Made by a program: the position numbers and the translations under genes. Source: Agrobacterium vaccinii (lineage in GTDB: Bacteria; Pseudomonadota; Alphaproteobacteria; Rhizobiales; Rhizobiaceae). From it: a stretch of DNA of 64,000 bases. Positions 26,944-39,369 of the stretch are shown here, in pieces; positions within the stretch are counted from its first letter, which is position 1; every line of letters starts with the position of its first letter. The notes beneath the pieces were generated by a model that did no database searches, was not told the origin of the DNA, and saw only the letters and a list, made by a program, of their open reading frames with translations. The DNA lies in contig NZ_CP054150.1 in NCBI RefSeq assembly GCF_021310995.1, forward strand, positions 2,418,001 to 2,482,000. The letters are read 5' to 3'.

Positions 26944-27486
26944 ATGGTCAGGCCGATATCAAAGATCAGACTTGCGATTTCCACCGACGCCCAGACACTC
27001 GGGGTCATTGGGCCCGCGACTTATGCGACAAGCTACGGTTATCTATGGGATGATCCACTTGCCTTGTCAGAGCAACTCCACACTTTTGGTGCCGATGCGT
27101 TCCGTTCGTTTATGCGCCGTGAAAACACACGGGTCTGGATCGCCGAGATAGACAACACGCCAGTGGGGTTCCTTACGATGGTGCTTGGCGTTGCTGATCC
27201 GGTAACTTTCGAAACAGACGGGGCTGAAATACCGCGAATATATCTTCTACCGGGCGCTCAGGGACATGGTTTGGGCCGAATGCTGATTGACGCCGCAACG
27301 TCTGAGGCAAGCAGGGAGGGGTTGCGGTATGTATGGCTGGATGTCATGACGTCTGCCACAAATGCCATTGAGGCTTATCGCAAATGGGGATTTGTCGACA
27401 TTGGGAAAAAGCCCTTCACCCGCCCGGTGAAAGCGAAATTTAAGGACATGATTATACTTCGGAAGTCTGCTGCTGTTTCGCATTAG
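26944..27486 (+). CDS. GNAT family N-acetyltransferase
   Basis: A 180-residue acyl-CoA-dependent acetyltransferase. The acetyl-CoA loop is QGHGLGRMLIDAA (106-118), preceded by strand IPRIYLLPGA. The helix/strand YVWLDVMTSATNAIEAYRKWGFVDIG is the typical motif B with the conserved Y. The substrate is not predictable. TTG 26926 is possible, but ATG 26944 has GGGAG 11 bp upstream and starts the fold. It stands alone; the 190 bp before it show no other gene. Confidence 0.85.
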   Translation: MVRPISKIRLAISTDAQTLGVIGPATYATSYGYLWDDPLALSEQLHTFGADAFRSFMRRENTRVWIAEIDNTPVGFLTMVLGVADPVTFETDGAEIPRIYLLPGAQGHGLGRMLIDAATSEASREGLRYVWLDVMTSATNAIEAYRKWGFVDIGKKPFTRPVKAKFKDMIILRKSAAVSH

Positions 27487-27525
27487 TCTTCCCATCACAT
27501 CTCACAGAGTTTCGCCATGTCCGCT

Positions 27526-27839
27526 TTATGGCGGGAAGCGGAAGACGGCAGTTGGCGCATCTGCGTGAATCGAGGCAGGTTCCGCTTCGATCCGAGCGCG
27601 TGACAACCCGAGCTTCAATGCGGGACTGAACGAAAAGGCTTGGAGCTCATCCAGCAGCCGGTCCGACATCATGCCTTCAAGTGGTCCAGCGCCCAACTGG
27701 CCGATTGCCTTTTGATGAACCACTACGTCTGCCCTGTCGATTATGGCCAGCACTCTCCACAGGACCATGTCTCCGGCTCTTTCGAAAGGCTGGTCGTCCA
27801 CCACCAGTTGTCAGTGTCCTCCGCATTCAAGAATGGCAT
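27526..27839 (-). pseudogene. Frameshifted remnant of a small protein gene (possibly DUF6869-like)
   Basis: Read on the minus strand, ATG 27839 opens MPFLNAEDTDNWWWTTSLSK and then runs into a stop. Another frame from about 27780 continues with MVLWRVLAIIDRADVVVHQK and GQLGAGPLEGMMSDRLLDEL to a stop at 27526. Joining the two gives a plausible soluble protein of about 104 residues whose WW, PE-W and AGPLE features recall DUF6869-type proteins (a weak recollection). The frame change lies near 27765-27780. The 5' end abuts the gltD terminator with no room for a promoter, which also suggests a broken gene. The 27-27.5 kb flank has no other content. Confidence 0.4.
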
Positions 27840-27843
27840 ACCA

Positions 27844-27876
27844 ACAAAAAACCTCCGAAGGGTAACCCTCGGAGGT
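27844..27876 (-). terminator. Rho-independent terminator of gltD
   Basis: AACCTCCG and CGGAGGTT arms plus an inner AGGG/CCCT pairing (27849-27876), followed on the minus strand by six T. It lies 24 bp after gltD. Confidence 0.88.
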
Positions 27877-27900
27877 TCAATTGTTCAGTTTCTGAATGCC

Positions 27901-29358
27901 TCAGCTCGGCAAAAGCGTCTCGCCCATCAGTGCTTCATCGATGGCACGCGCGGCCTGGCGGCCTTCGCGGATGGCCCAGACGACCAGCGACTGGCCGCGG
28001 CGCACGTCGCCTGCGACCCACATCTTGTCGACCGAGGTCTTGTAGTCCTTGTCGTTGGCGATGACGTTGGTGGAACCGCGACGGTCGGTGTTGAGCGTCA
28101 GCTTGCCGTCCATCTCTTTCAGAACGCTATCGGTGGCAGGGCCGGAAAACCCGATGGCGATGAAGGCGAGGTCGGCCTTGATGATGAATTCCGTGCCTGC
28201 GATGGGCTTGCGGCGCTCATCCACCTGGCAGCACTTCACGCCTGTCAGCACGCCGTCTTCGTCACCGACGAATTCGAGCGTTGCGACCTGAAATTCGCGG
28301 GCTGCACCTTCGGCCTGCGAAGAAGACGTGCGCATCTTGGTCGCCCAATAGGGCCAGACGGCGAGCTTGTCTTCCTTCTCGGGCGGCATCGGGCGAATGT
28401 CGAGCTGCGTGACCTTCACTGCACCCTGACGGAACGCCGTGCCGACGCAGTCAGACGCCGTATCACCACCGCCGACGACCACCACATGCTTGCCACCGGC
28501 AAGGATCGGATCGGAAGGCCAGCCGACGCTGTCGATGCTTTCGCGACCGACGCGGCGATTCTGTTGGACGAGGTAGGGCATGGCATCGTGGACACCATGG
28601 AATTCCGTGCCGCCGATGCCAGCCGGACGCGGTGTTTCCGAGCCGCCGCAATAGAGCACGGCATCGTGTTCCGCGAGTAGCGTTTCGACGGGCATATCGA
28701 CACCGACATTGACGCCGTAATGGAACGTCACGCCCTCGCCCTTGATCTGCTCGACCCGGCGATCGATGAAGTTCTTCTCCATCTTGAAGTCGGGAATGCC
28801 GTAGCGCAGCAAGCCGCCAGCCTTGGATTCGCGCTCATAGACATGCACATCGTGACCCGCACGCCCCAGTTGCTGGGCCGCCGCCAGACCGGCCGGGCCG
28901 GAACCGATGATGGCAACCTTCTTGCCGGTGTGAACCGTAGCAGGCTTGGGCACGATAAAGCCAAGCTCATAGGCCTTATCCGCAATCGCCTGCTCGACCG
29001 TCTTGATCGCCACCGGCGCATCTTCGAGGTTCAGCGTGCAGGCTTCCTCGCAGGGTGCCGGACAGACACGACCGGTGAACTCCGGGAAATTGTTGGTGGA
29101 ATGGAGGTTGCGGATCGCCTCTTCCCAGTTGTTGTTATAGACCAGATCGTTCCAGTCGGGGATCTGGTTATGAACCGGGCAGCCGGTCGGGCCATGGCAA
29201 TAGGGAATGCCACAGTCCATGCAACGCGCCGCCTGCTTCTGCACTTCCGGGTCCGACATGGGAATGGTGAATTCCCGGAAATGGCGAATACGATCCGACG
29301 CCGGCTGATACTTGCCAACCTGACGATCTATTTCCAGAAAACCTGTAACCTTGCCCAT
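27901..29358 (-). CDS. gltD: Glutamate synthase (NADPH) small subunit
   Basis: Beta subunit of NADPH-GOGAT: takes electrons from NADPH and passes them through FAD and iron-sulfur clusters to GltB. The protein has 485 residues. N-terminal cysteines C46, C49, C54 and C60 (CMDCGIPYCHGPTGC) and CPAPCEEAC bind Fe-S clusters; VAIIGSGPAGLAAAQQL is the FAD site and VVVVGGGDTASDC the NADPH site. ATG 29358 has GGAAGGGA upstream, only a few bases after the vapC stop. In most relatives gltD directly follows gltB; here vapBC separates them by about 740 bp. Confidence 0.96.
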   Translation of the reverse strand: MGKVTGFLEIDRQVGKYQPASDRIRHFREFTIPMSDPEVQKQAARCMDCGIPYCHGPTGCPVHNQIPDWNDLVYNNNWEEAIRNLHSTNNFPEFTGRVCPAPCEEACTLNLEDAPVAIKTVEQAIADKAYELGFIVPKPATVHTGKKVAIIGSGPAGLAAAQQLGRAGHDVHVYERESKAGGLLRYGIPDFKMEKNFIDRRVEQIKGEGVTFHYGVNVGVDMPVETLLAEHDAVLYCGGSETPRPAGIGGTEFHGVHDAMPYLVQQNRRVGRESIDSVGWPSDPILAGGKHVVVVGGGDTASDCVGTAFRQGAVKVTQLDIRPMPPEKEDKLAVWPYWATKMRTSSSQAEGAAREFQVATLEFVGDEDGVLTGVKCCQVDERRKPIAGTEFIIKADLAFIAIGFSGPATDSVLKEMDGKLTLNTDRRGSTNVIANDKDYKTSVDKMWVAGDVRRGQSLVVWAIREGRQAARAIDEALMGETLLPS

Positions 29359-29378
29359 GTCTCAGTCCCTTCCGCGGC

Positions 29379-29777
29379 CTATCGAAGCCAATTTTCAACT
29401 TTCAATCCCGGTACGCGGGAAAATTCTCTCTCATTATCCGTCACGACCACCGCATCGAGCGCAAGCGCGTGTGCGGCGATCAGCATGTCCATCTGGCCGA
29501 TCAACTGACCCTGCTCCTGCAAGGTACTGCGTATATCGGCGTAGTGCATATCCGCAGGCGATGCCCAAGGCGCGATCTCGAAGTTTGCCAGAACCTGCTC
29601 GACCAGCATTTCCAGCCGCCGTGAACCACGGTTGCGATATCCAAATCGAAGTTCCGCCGCCACAATGATGCTCGTCCCCAAATCCCCAATCGCAAGTGCC
29701 GCCGTGCGTTGACCCACCTTCTCTTCAGGAGATCGGATCAGGTTGGAGATGATGTTCGTGTCGTACAGATACCTCAT
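29379..29777 (-). CDS. vapC: VapC PIN-domain ribonuclease toxin
   Basis: A 132-residue PIN-domain endoribonuclease. The four acidic metal ligands are visible: D6 (YLYDTNIIS), E42 (VAAELRFG), D97 (GQMDMLIAAHAL) and D114 (VVTDNEREF). The C-terminal FSRVPGLKVENW is typical of VapC. It overlaps vapB by 4 bp (ATGA), as usual for a coupled toxin gene. Its stop lies 20 bp before gltD, so expression of the module and of gltD are probably linked. Confidence 0.92.
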   Translation of the reverse strand: MRYLYDTNIISNLIRSPEEKVGQRTAALAIGDLGTSIIVAAELRFGYRNRGSRRLEMLVEQVLANFEIAPWASPADMHYADIRSTLQEQGQLIGQMDMLIAAHALALDAVVVTDNEREFSRVPGLKVENWLR

Positions 29778-30040
29778 TCTGGAAAATCGATGTCCACCGG
29801 CTCCGGTGGATAGTCCTCGATTTCCGGCATCTGGTCTTCCTCAGAAAGCGGCTCAAGTGTGCGCAGCCACGCCACCAAACCCGCAGGAGAGCGAGGCGCC
29901 CTCACCGGATGAACAAGCAGATCACCATTTTCATTCATGCTGATTTCCACCTGATCCGCTTCGAATTCGAATTCCTTGGGAATTCGTATCGCCCGGCTTC
30001 TCCCATTGTTGAAGACTTGTGCAATCTTGACGACGTTCAT
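29774..30040 (-). CDS. vapB: VapB antitoxin, AbrB/MazE-type
   Basis: An 88-residue antitoxin. The N-terminal swapped-hairpin DNA-binding domain is MNVVKIAQVFNNGRSRAIRI followed by PKEFEFEADQVEI, the VapB/AbrB pattern. The acidic C-terminus (PEIEDYPPEPVDIDFPE) should block the toxin active site. ATG 30040 is chosen: GGAGG lies 5 bp upstream, and further ATGs at 30052 and 30067 would run into the operator palindrome. It should repress its own promoter. Confidence 0.9.
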   Translation of the reverse strand: MNVVKIAQVFNNGRSRAIRIPKEFEFEADQVEISMNENGDLLVHPVRAPRSPAGLVAWLRTLEPLSEEDQMPEIEDYPPEPVDIDFPE

Positions 30041-30052
30041 GACCGCCTCCAT

Positions 30053-30080
30053 CCTGTAATATGACAAAGCATATCACAGG
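30053..30080 (-). promoter_or_regulatory. VapB operator palindrome
   Basis: CCTGTAATATG (30053-30063) and CATATCACAGG (30070-30080) form an inverted repeat with 10 of 11 positions paired and a 6-bp spacer. It lies just upstream of the vapB Shine-Dalgarno and 16 bp after the gltB stop, the expected place for VapBC autorepression. Confidence 0.65.
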
Positions 30081-30096
30081 ACTTGTCGAAACCCAA

Positions 30097-34836
<4,740 letters not shown>

Positions 34837-35192
34837 TTTTCGTCCCTCCTGCAACAGGTTGCATGGCTTCACGCAGAGAGGCGGATGCTCGACCTCTTTC
34901 ACCGTTTCCGGATAATGGCTTTGCGTCCGCTTATCAATTTAGGACAGCAATGCTGTCTCAATTCTGGTGGGATTTTGACAGAAACAGCTACGCTCTGCAA
35001 GTCCACCCCGACATTTTATAAACACAGAAAATGACGCTATATGTCTCGGTCGTGAATCTTCGCGCAATTTTCTTCCGACAAAGCGACGAAATCATTGCTT
35101 TCATTGCTGGATTTGCGTTCCCCGCGATAAGGCCATAGAACGACAATCGTTTGTCAGTCCGGCCACTCCCAACTCATCGAAAGTGCAGACCC
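34837..35192. other. Divergent promoter region gltB / threonine aldolase
   Basis: 356 bp without a gene. The gltB Shine-Dalgarno lies at 34845-34851 on the minus strand. AT-rich sequence from 34930 to 35130 probably holds both promoters. I could not pick a convincing -35/-10 pair, terminator or riboswitch. Confidence 0.5.
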
Positions 35193-36248
35193 ATGTTTTT
35201 TGCTTCCGACAACTGGGCAGGTGCCCACCCCGCAATCAATGAGCGGTTGATGAAAGAATCCACCCGGTTCGCCGCCGCGTACGGCACAAGCGAACTGGAC
35301 CGGGCCATCGAGAAGCGCTTCAACGAGATTTTCGAGCGCGAAGTCGCCGTGTTCTTCGTTGGCACCGGCACCGCTGCCAATTCTCTGGCCATGGCCAGCG
35401 TCGCCCGCCCCGGCGGCATCGCATTTTGTCACTCCGAAGCCCACGTGATCGAGGACGAATGCGGAGCGCCGGTCTACTTCTCCAACGCCTCGCGCCTGAT
35501 GCCGGTCGCCGGACCCAACGGCAAGATGCTGCCAAAGAACCTCGAAGCCGCCATCGGCCGCTTTCCGCCCGGCTCCATCCATCAGGGCCAACCGATGCTG
35601 GTGACAGTAACACAGGCGACGGAACAAGGCACGGTTTACGAGTTGGATGAAATCGACGCCATCTCGGCAATTGCCAAAAAAGCCGGTGTACCGCTGCACA
35701 TGGATGGCGCCCGCTTCGGCAACGCCATGATCGCACTCGACACCACGCCAGCGGAAATGACATGGAAGCGCGGAGTCGATATCCTGTCCTTCGGCGCAAC
35801 CAAGAACGGTTGCTGGTGCGCCGAAGCCATCGTCTACATGGATCCGAAAACGGCAGAAGACCTGCCCTTCATCCGGAAGCGCTCCGCCCAGCTTTTCTCC
35901 AAAACCCGCTTCATGGCCGCCCAATTCGACGCCTATTTCAAGGACAATCTCTGGCTGGAACTGGCCTCCCACGCCAATGCCATGGCGACGCGCCTGCGCG
36001 AAGGACTGTCGGCTTCCAACAGTGCACGCCTGGCCTGGCCGACCCAATCCAACGAGCTTTTCGTGGTGCTGAACAAAGACAAGGCCAAAGCCGCCAAAGA
36101 AGCCGGTGCCAGCTTCTACGACTGGCCCGTACCGCACGACATGCCGGAGCCTGTGGGCGAGAACGAACAGCTCATTCGGCTTGTGACCAGCTTTGCAACG
36201 CTGGAAAACGACGTGGATGATTTCTTGCGGATTTGTGGCGGGGCTTGA
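35193..36248 (+). CDS. Low-specificity threonine aldolase / beta-eliminating lyase
   Basis: A PLP-dependent enzyme expected to split threonine or allo-threonine to glycine and acetaldehyde. The protein has 351 residues. Asp171 in HMDGARFGNA contacts the PLP ring and Lys204 in DILSFGATKNG is the Schiff-base lysine. FVGTGTAANSLAM is the phosphate-binding region. The start is set at MFFASDNWAGAHP (35193), the family N-terminus. The frame is open to 35151 without supporting homology. It is divergent from gltB. Confidence 0.9.
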   Translation: MFFASDNWAGAHPAINERLMKESTRFAAAYGTSELDRAIEKRFNEIFEREVAVFFVGTGTAANSLAMASVARPGGIAFCHSEAHVIEDECGAPVYFSNASRLMPVAGPNGKMLPKNLEAAIGRFPPGSIHQGQPMLVTVTQATEQGTVYELDEIDAISAIAKKAGVPLHMDGARFGNAMIALDTTPAEMTWKRGVDILSFGATKNGCWCAEAIVYMDPKTAEDLPFIRKRSAQLFSKTRFMAAQFDAYFKDNLWLELASHANAMATRLREGLSASNSARLAWPTQSNELFVVLNKDKAKAAKEAGASFYDWPVPHDMPEPVGENEQLIRLVTSFATLENDVDDFLRICGGA

Positions 36249-36263
36249 AGCGGAACGGAGCTG

Positions 36264-36447
36264 AACCCTCACTTGCAATTTCTAACACTTGAGCAAAGCT
36301 CAAGATGTTGAAATTGCTTTCTCTCCCACAGGGGGAGAGATAACGCGAATGCCGCGCCGCTTGCTCTTTTACCTCTCCCCTTGTGGGAGAGGATAGAAAA
36401 TCAAGAGCTTAGCAGAGCTAAGTCTTAGATTTTCTTGGTGAGGGGTA
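36264..36447. repeat. Mosaic palindromic intergenic element
   Basis: About 184 bp built from nested inverted repeats: outer CCCTCAC/GTGAGGG; two side hairpins (GCAATTTC...GAAATTGC, 36275-36317, and AAAATC...GATTTT, 36397-36433); and a 19-bp central pair, CTCTCCCACAGGGGGAGAG with CTCTCCCCTTGTGGGAGAG (one mismatch). It lies between the 3' ends of two convergent genes. It shares the CTCTCCC/GGGAGA core with the elements at 53.3 and 60.1 kb and may also end transcripts. Confidence 0.65.
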
Positions 36448-36458
36448 CCGCCACGCGT

Positions 36459-37325
36459 TCAAGCAGCACTCCCCGGCACCATCCTCTTCGCCATCACCAG
36501 TTTCGACAGCGCCTCCACCAATTCCGCATCCGCCCCCTTTCTCGGCTGGAGCACGAATTCCACATCTTCCAGTGCCGGAAGCGCGCCCTTCGGCAGTTCC
36601 CGCAAGCCCGATGGGGCCATGCTGCGGGGCTGGACCAGAACGCCCATTCCGGCGCGGGCGGCGGCGGTTAACCCGCTGAGACTGCCGCAGGTGCAGACAG
36701 TGCGCCAGGCGACACCGGCGCGGTCGAGCGCTTCCTGGGCTGCCTTGCGGGTGATGCTTGGCGGCGGGAAGGCGATGAGCGGAAGGGCGTTTTCGCGCGA
36801 CAGAACGGCATCCGGGTCTTTCGCCAGCCACACAAGCGGTTCGCGGTAAAGGAAGTGACCGAGGTGATCGCCTAGCCGTCTTTTGGCCAGCACGACATCT
36901 AGCTCGCCATTGTCCTGCATTTCGTAAAGAGAGCCGCTGAGCGCCACCGTCAGTTCCAGATCGACCAGCGGATAGAGCCGCGTGAACTCCTCCATAATGA
37001 CGGTCAGGCGGCTCGCAACGAAATCCTCGGAGACGCCAAGGCGCAGGCGACCGCGCAGCCTGCTTTCACCGAACAGAGCCGCGACCTTGTTGTTGATATC
37101 CAGCATGTTGCGGGCGTAACCCAGCAAGGCCTCTCCCTCTGGCGTCAGGCGCACGCGATGGGTATCGCGTGCGATCAAGCGTTGACCGAGAAAGGCTTCC
37201 AGCCGTTGAATATGCTGGCTGAGCGTCGACTGGCCAATCCCCAGGCGTTCTGCGGCGTGCGTGAAACTCATGGTCTGTTCCAGCGCAATGAAACTGGCGA
37301 GGTGTTGGAGGTTCAGCATGCTCAT
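36459..37325 (-). CDS. LysR family transcriptional regulator
   Basis: A 288-residue LysR-type regulator. The winged HTH is at about residues 18-62 (SFTHAAERLGIGQSTLSQHI, then RRLEAFLGQRL-type dimer helix); the effector-binding domain runs from about 92 to 285. It is divergent from a BASS-family transporter, the classical arrangement for a LysR regulator and its target, so it probably senses the transported solute. ATG 37325 and ATG 37319 are both possible starts; both lie within an extended inverted repeat that may be its own operator. Confidence 0.9.
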   Translation of the reverse strand: MSMLNLQHLASFIALEQTMSFTHAAERLGIGQSTLSQHIQRLEAFLGQRLIARDTHRVRLTPEGEALLGYARNMLDINNKVAALFGESRLRGRLRLGVSEDFVASRLTVIMEEFTRLYPLVDLELTVALSGSLYEMQDNGELDVVLAKRRLGDHLGHFLYREPLVWLAKDPDAVLSRENALPLIAFPPPSITRKAAQEALDRAGVAWRTVCTCGSLSGLTAAARAGMGVLVQPRSMAPSGLRELPKGALPALEDVEFVLQPRKGADAELVEALSKLVMAKRMVPGSAA

Positions 37326-37373
37326 CCTGAAACGTGATAACTGTTAGTTTTTGCATCTCGTTTCATGATGAGC
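37320..37373. promoter_or_regulatory. Extended inverted repeat between lysR and the BASS transporter
   Basis: GCTCATCCTGAAACG (37320-37334) and CGTTTCATGATGAGC (37359-37373) form 15-bp arms with one mismatch and a 24-bp gap. It occupies the divergent promoter region, as a LysR-type operator would. Its left arm covers the lysR start codon. Confidence 0.55.
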
Positions 37374-37425
37374 GATACTGTGCGCGAGTTCAAGACTAAA
37401 CCGAATAACGGAAAGACGTCCCACC

Positions 37426-38433
37426 ATGTCCCGCTTCCTGCCAGACCGCTTCACCATGATGCTGGTTGCCACTGTCATCGTTGCTTCACTGCTGCCGATC
37501 AGCGGAGTGCCGGCGCATTATTTCTCCATCGCGACCAAATGTGCGATTGCACTGCTGTTCTTTTTGCATGGTGCACGGCTGGCACGGGACGTCGTTGTTG
37601 CGGGCATTCTGCACTGGCGTCTGCATCTTGCCATTCTGCTCGTCACCTTTGGCCTGTTTCCGCTGCTCGGCGTCGGGTTGGGTTATATCCCTGAAAGCAT
37701 CCTACCCGCCCCGCTCTACCTCGGCGTCCTCTTTCTGTGTGTGCTGCCGTCTACGGTGCAATCCTCCATCGCGTTCACTTCCATGGCAGGTGGCAATGTC
37801 CCAGCTGCAATTTGCTCGGCGTCGGCCTCCAATATTTTCGGCATGTTCCTGACACCGCTGCTGGTCGGTTTGCTGTTTACCGTCGGTGGTCAGGGGGGCG
37901 GCTTTTCGCTGGATGCGTTCGCCCAGATTTTTCTGCAATTGCTGCTGCCCTTCATCGCAGGCCAGTTGCTCCAGCCATGGATCGGCGACTGGATACGCGC
38001 CCGCAAGACACTGCTGTCTCCGGTGGATCGCGGCTCCATCCTGATGGTCGTCTATCTCGCCTTCAGTGAAGCCGTCATCGAAGGCATCTGGAAGGAATTC
38101 ACCCTGCGAGACATCGCCGTCCTCATCGGCATCAATATGCTCCTGCTCGCTGTTGTCTTGTGCGTCACCATGTTCGGCAGTCGTCTGCTGGGCTTCAAGA
38201 AGGAAGACGAAATCACCATCACCTTCTGCGGCTCCAAGAAAAGCCTTGCGAGCGGCGTGCCGATGGCGGGCGCGATCTTCGCGGGTCAGAGCATCGGCGC
38301 CATCGTGCTGCCCATCATGCTGTTTCACCAGATTCAATTGATGGCCTGCGCCGTGATTGCTCAACGTTACGCCAACAGGGCCAAGGAAAAATCGCAGCGC
38401 GTAGCCGACGAGCTTGTACTGCCGGAAGCATAA
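37426..38433 (+). CDS. Bile acid:sodium symporter-family transporter (SBF-like, YfeH type)
   Basis: A 335-residue inner-membrane protein with about ten helices, of the SBF-like CPA group. Conserved segments: FFLHGARLARD, LCVLPSTVQSSIAFTSMAGGNVPAAICSAS (a crossover region) and TFCGSKKSLASGVPMAGAIF, the second one. It probably moves an organic anion with Na+ or H+. It is divergent from the LysR gene that likely controls it. ATG 37426 starts directly before helix 1. Confidence 0.88.
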   Translation: MSRFLPDRFTMMLVATVIVASLLPISGVPAHYFSIATKCAIALLFFLHGARLARDVVVAGILHWRLHLAILLVTFGLFPLLGVGLGYIPESILPAPLYLGVLFLCVLPSTVQSSIAFTSMAGGNVPAAICSASASNIFGMFLTPLLVGLLFTVGGQGGGFSLDAFAQIFLQLLLPFIAGQLLQPWIGDWIRARKTLLSPVDRGSILMVVYLAFSEAVIEGIWKEFTLRDIAVLIGINMLLLAVVLCVTMFGSRLLGFKKEDEITITFCGSKKSLASGVPMAGAIFAGQSIGAIVLPIMLFHQIQLMACAVIAQRYANRAKEKSQRVADELVLPEA

Positions 38434-38460
38434 AACAAAAGCGGCCCCGAAAGGGGCCGT
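38433..38460 (-). terminator. Rho-independent terminator of hsp20
   Basis: CGGCCCC (38442-38448) and GGGGCCG (38453-38459) around a 4-nt loop; minus-strand T-rich tail TTTTGTTTTA. It lies 22 bp after the hsp20 stop. Confidence 0.8.
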
Positions 38461-38481
38461 TCGTATCATGGGATGAGAAGA

Positions 38482-38964
38482 TCAGTTGACCTGGGTCGGC
38501 GTAACCTGCGCTTCGATCTGTTTTGGCTCATCCGTCACGTCTGAAACAATCGCGATACGGCGCGGTTTCATCGCTTCTGGAATGTTGCGGAAGAGATCGA
38601 TGTGCAGCAGACCGTTCTTCAGAGAAGCGTTCTGTACCTCGACGTGATCGGCAAGCTGGAAGCGGCGCTCAAAGGCGCGCTTGGCAATGCCGCGATAGAG
38701 GAATTCGCCCTCATTGTCCTTGGTGTCTTCTGCCTTTTCAGCCTTGACCGTCAACACGTTGGCACGAGACTCGATGCTGAGTTCGTTTTCATCGAAACCG
38801 GCCACCGCCATGGTGATGCGGTAGGTGTTTTCGCCGGTGCGCTCTATGTTGTAGGGCGGGTAGGCCTGTGCCTGCTCCGGCTGGCCGAGACCATCGAGCA
38901 TGGAGAAAAGACGGTCGAAACCGACTGTGGAGCGGTAAAGTGGCGAAAAATCAACGTGACGCAT
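38482..38964 (-). CDS. Small heat-shock protein, Hsp20/IbpA family
   Basis: A 160-residue ATP-independent chaperone that holds unfolding proteins. The N-terminus MRHVDFSPLYRSTVGFDRLF is the class A rhizobial form. The alpha-crystallin domain spans about 36-140 (YNIERTGENTYRITMAVAGF; GFDENELSIE; the dimer loop FLYRGIAKRAFERRFQLADH). The C-terminal extension has the IAI-type motif RRIAI. It is preceded by a ROSE-like leader and an RpoH-type promoter, so it should be induced by heat at both the transcription and translation level. Confidence 0.95.
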   Translation of the reverse strand: MRHVDFSPLYRSTVGFDRLFSMLDGLGQPEQAQAYPPYNIERTGENTYRITMAVAGFDENELSIESRANVLTVKAEKAEDTKDNEGEFLYRGIAKRAFERRFQLADHVEVQNASLKNGLLHIDLFRNIPEAMKPRRIAIVSDVTDEPKQIEAQVTPTQVN

Positions 38965-39056
38965 GGTGTCCTCCTAGGAAGCGACTGTTTGCGGTTATGG
39001 TCCTCACCCCGTTTGGGCGATGAGTGACCGGATACGGCCCCGTTCTGGCGACCGTG
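38965..39056 (-). promoter_or_regulatory. ROSE-type RNA thermometer in the hsp20 leader
   Basis: A leader of about 92 nt between the predicted start of transcription and ATG. It ends with UCGCU (38980-38984), a 4-nt loop UCCU, then the Shine-Dalgarno AGGAGG (38970-38975). This matches the ROSE signature U(U/C)GCU facing the ribosome-binding site. Upstream stems are visible, such as CTCATCGCCC/GGGGTGAG and CGGTCGCCAG/CGGGGCCG. ROSE elements melt on warming and free the ribosome-binding site. Confidence 0.75.
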
Positions 39057-39062
39057 ACCAAG

Positions 39063-39091
39063 AGATGGGAAGGCCCGTGGCGGAGTTCAAG
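39063..39091 (-). promoter_or_regulatory. RpoH (sigma-32) promoter of hsp20
   Basis: CTTGAA (39086-39091), a 16-bp spacer and CCCATCT (39063-39069) on the minus strand match the alphaproteobacterial heat-shock sigma consensus. Confidence 0.75.
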
Positions 39092-39170
39092 AGGATTTTC
39101 GCGCCAGATGCGATGTGAACTTTATCTGAACGAGAGATTCCGAAATCGTTCATTTTACCATCGCTAAATA

Positions 39171-39278
39171 AGCAGCATCGGAGGCTATCTCCGGCGGCAG
39201 AAGTGTAACGTCCCTTCTTCTTCTGTCATCTTCGCCGGAACCGCGACTGCTAACACCGACGGTTCCGGCAATTTTTCC
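39171..39278 (+). ncRNA. Candidate small RNA or attenuated leader
   Basis: A TAAATA -10-like element (39165-39170) precedes a hairpin CGGAG-GCTAT-CTCCG (39179-39193), an unpaired CTTCTTCTTCTG stretch (39215-39227) and a strong terminator, GCCGGAACC/GGTTCCGGC (39235-39270) plus TTTTT. Upstream on this strand is only the divergent hsp20 promoter, so the terminator has no protein gene to serve. The following gene starts at about 39370, so this is either an independent small RNA of about 100 nt or a leader with an attenuator. The -35 is poor. Confidence 0.45.
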
Positions 39279-39369
39279 CGCAATGCGCACCTTTTCCTTT
39301 GACGCCAACCGGCCCGCCACCTATCCCGTTCTGAAACACCTTTTCAGTGCCAAGTCGGAAACAGCACCC

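Noticed and set aside
27640..28680. 346-codon plus-strand frame
   Set aside because: Antisense to gltD and crosses the gltD terminator; no domain seen.
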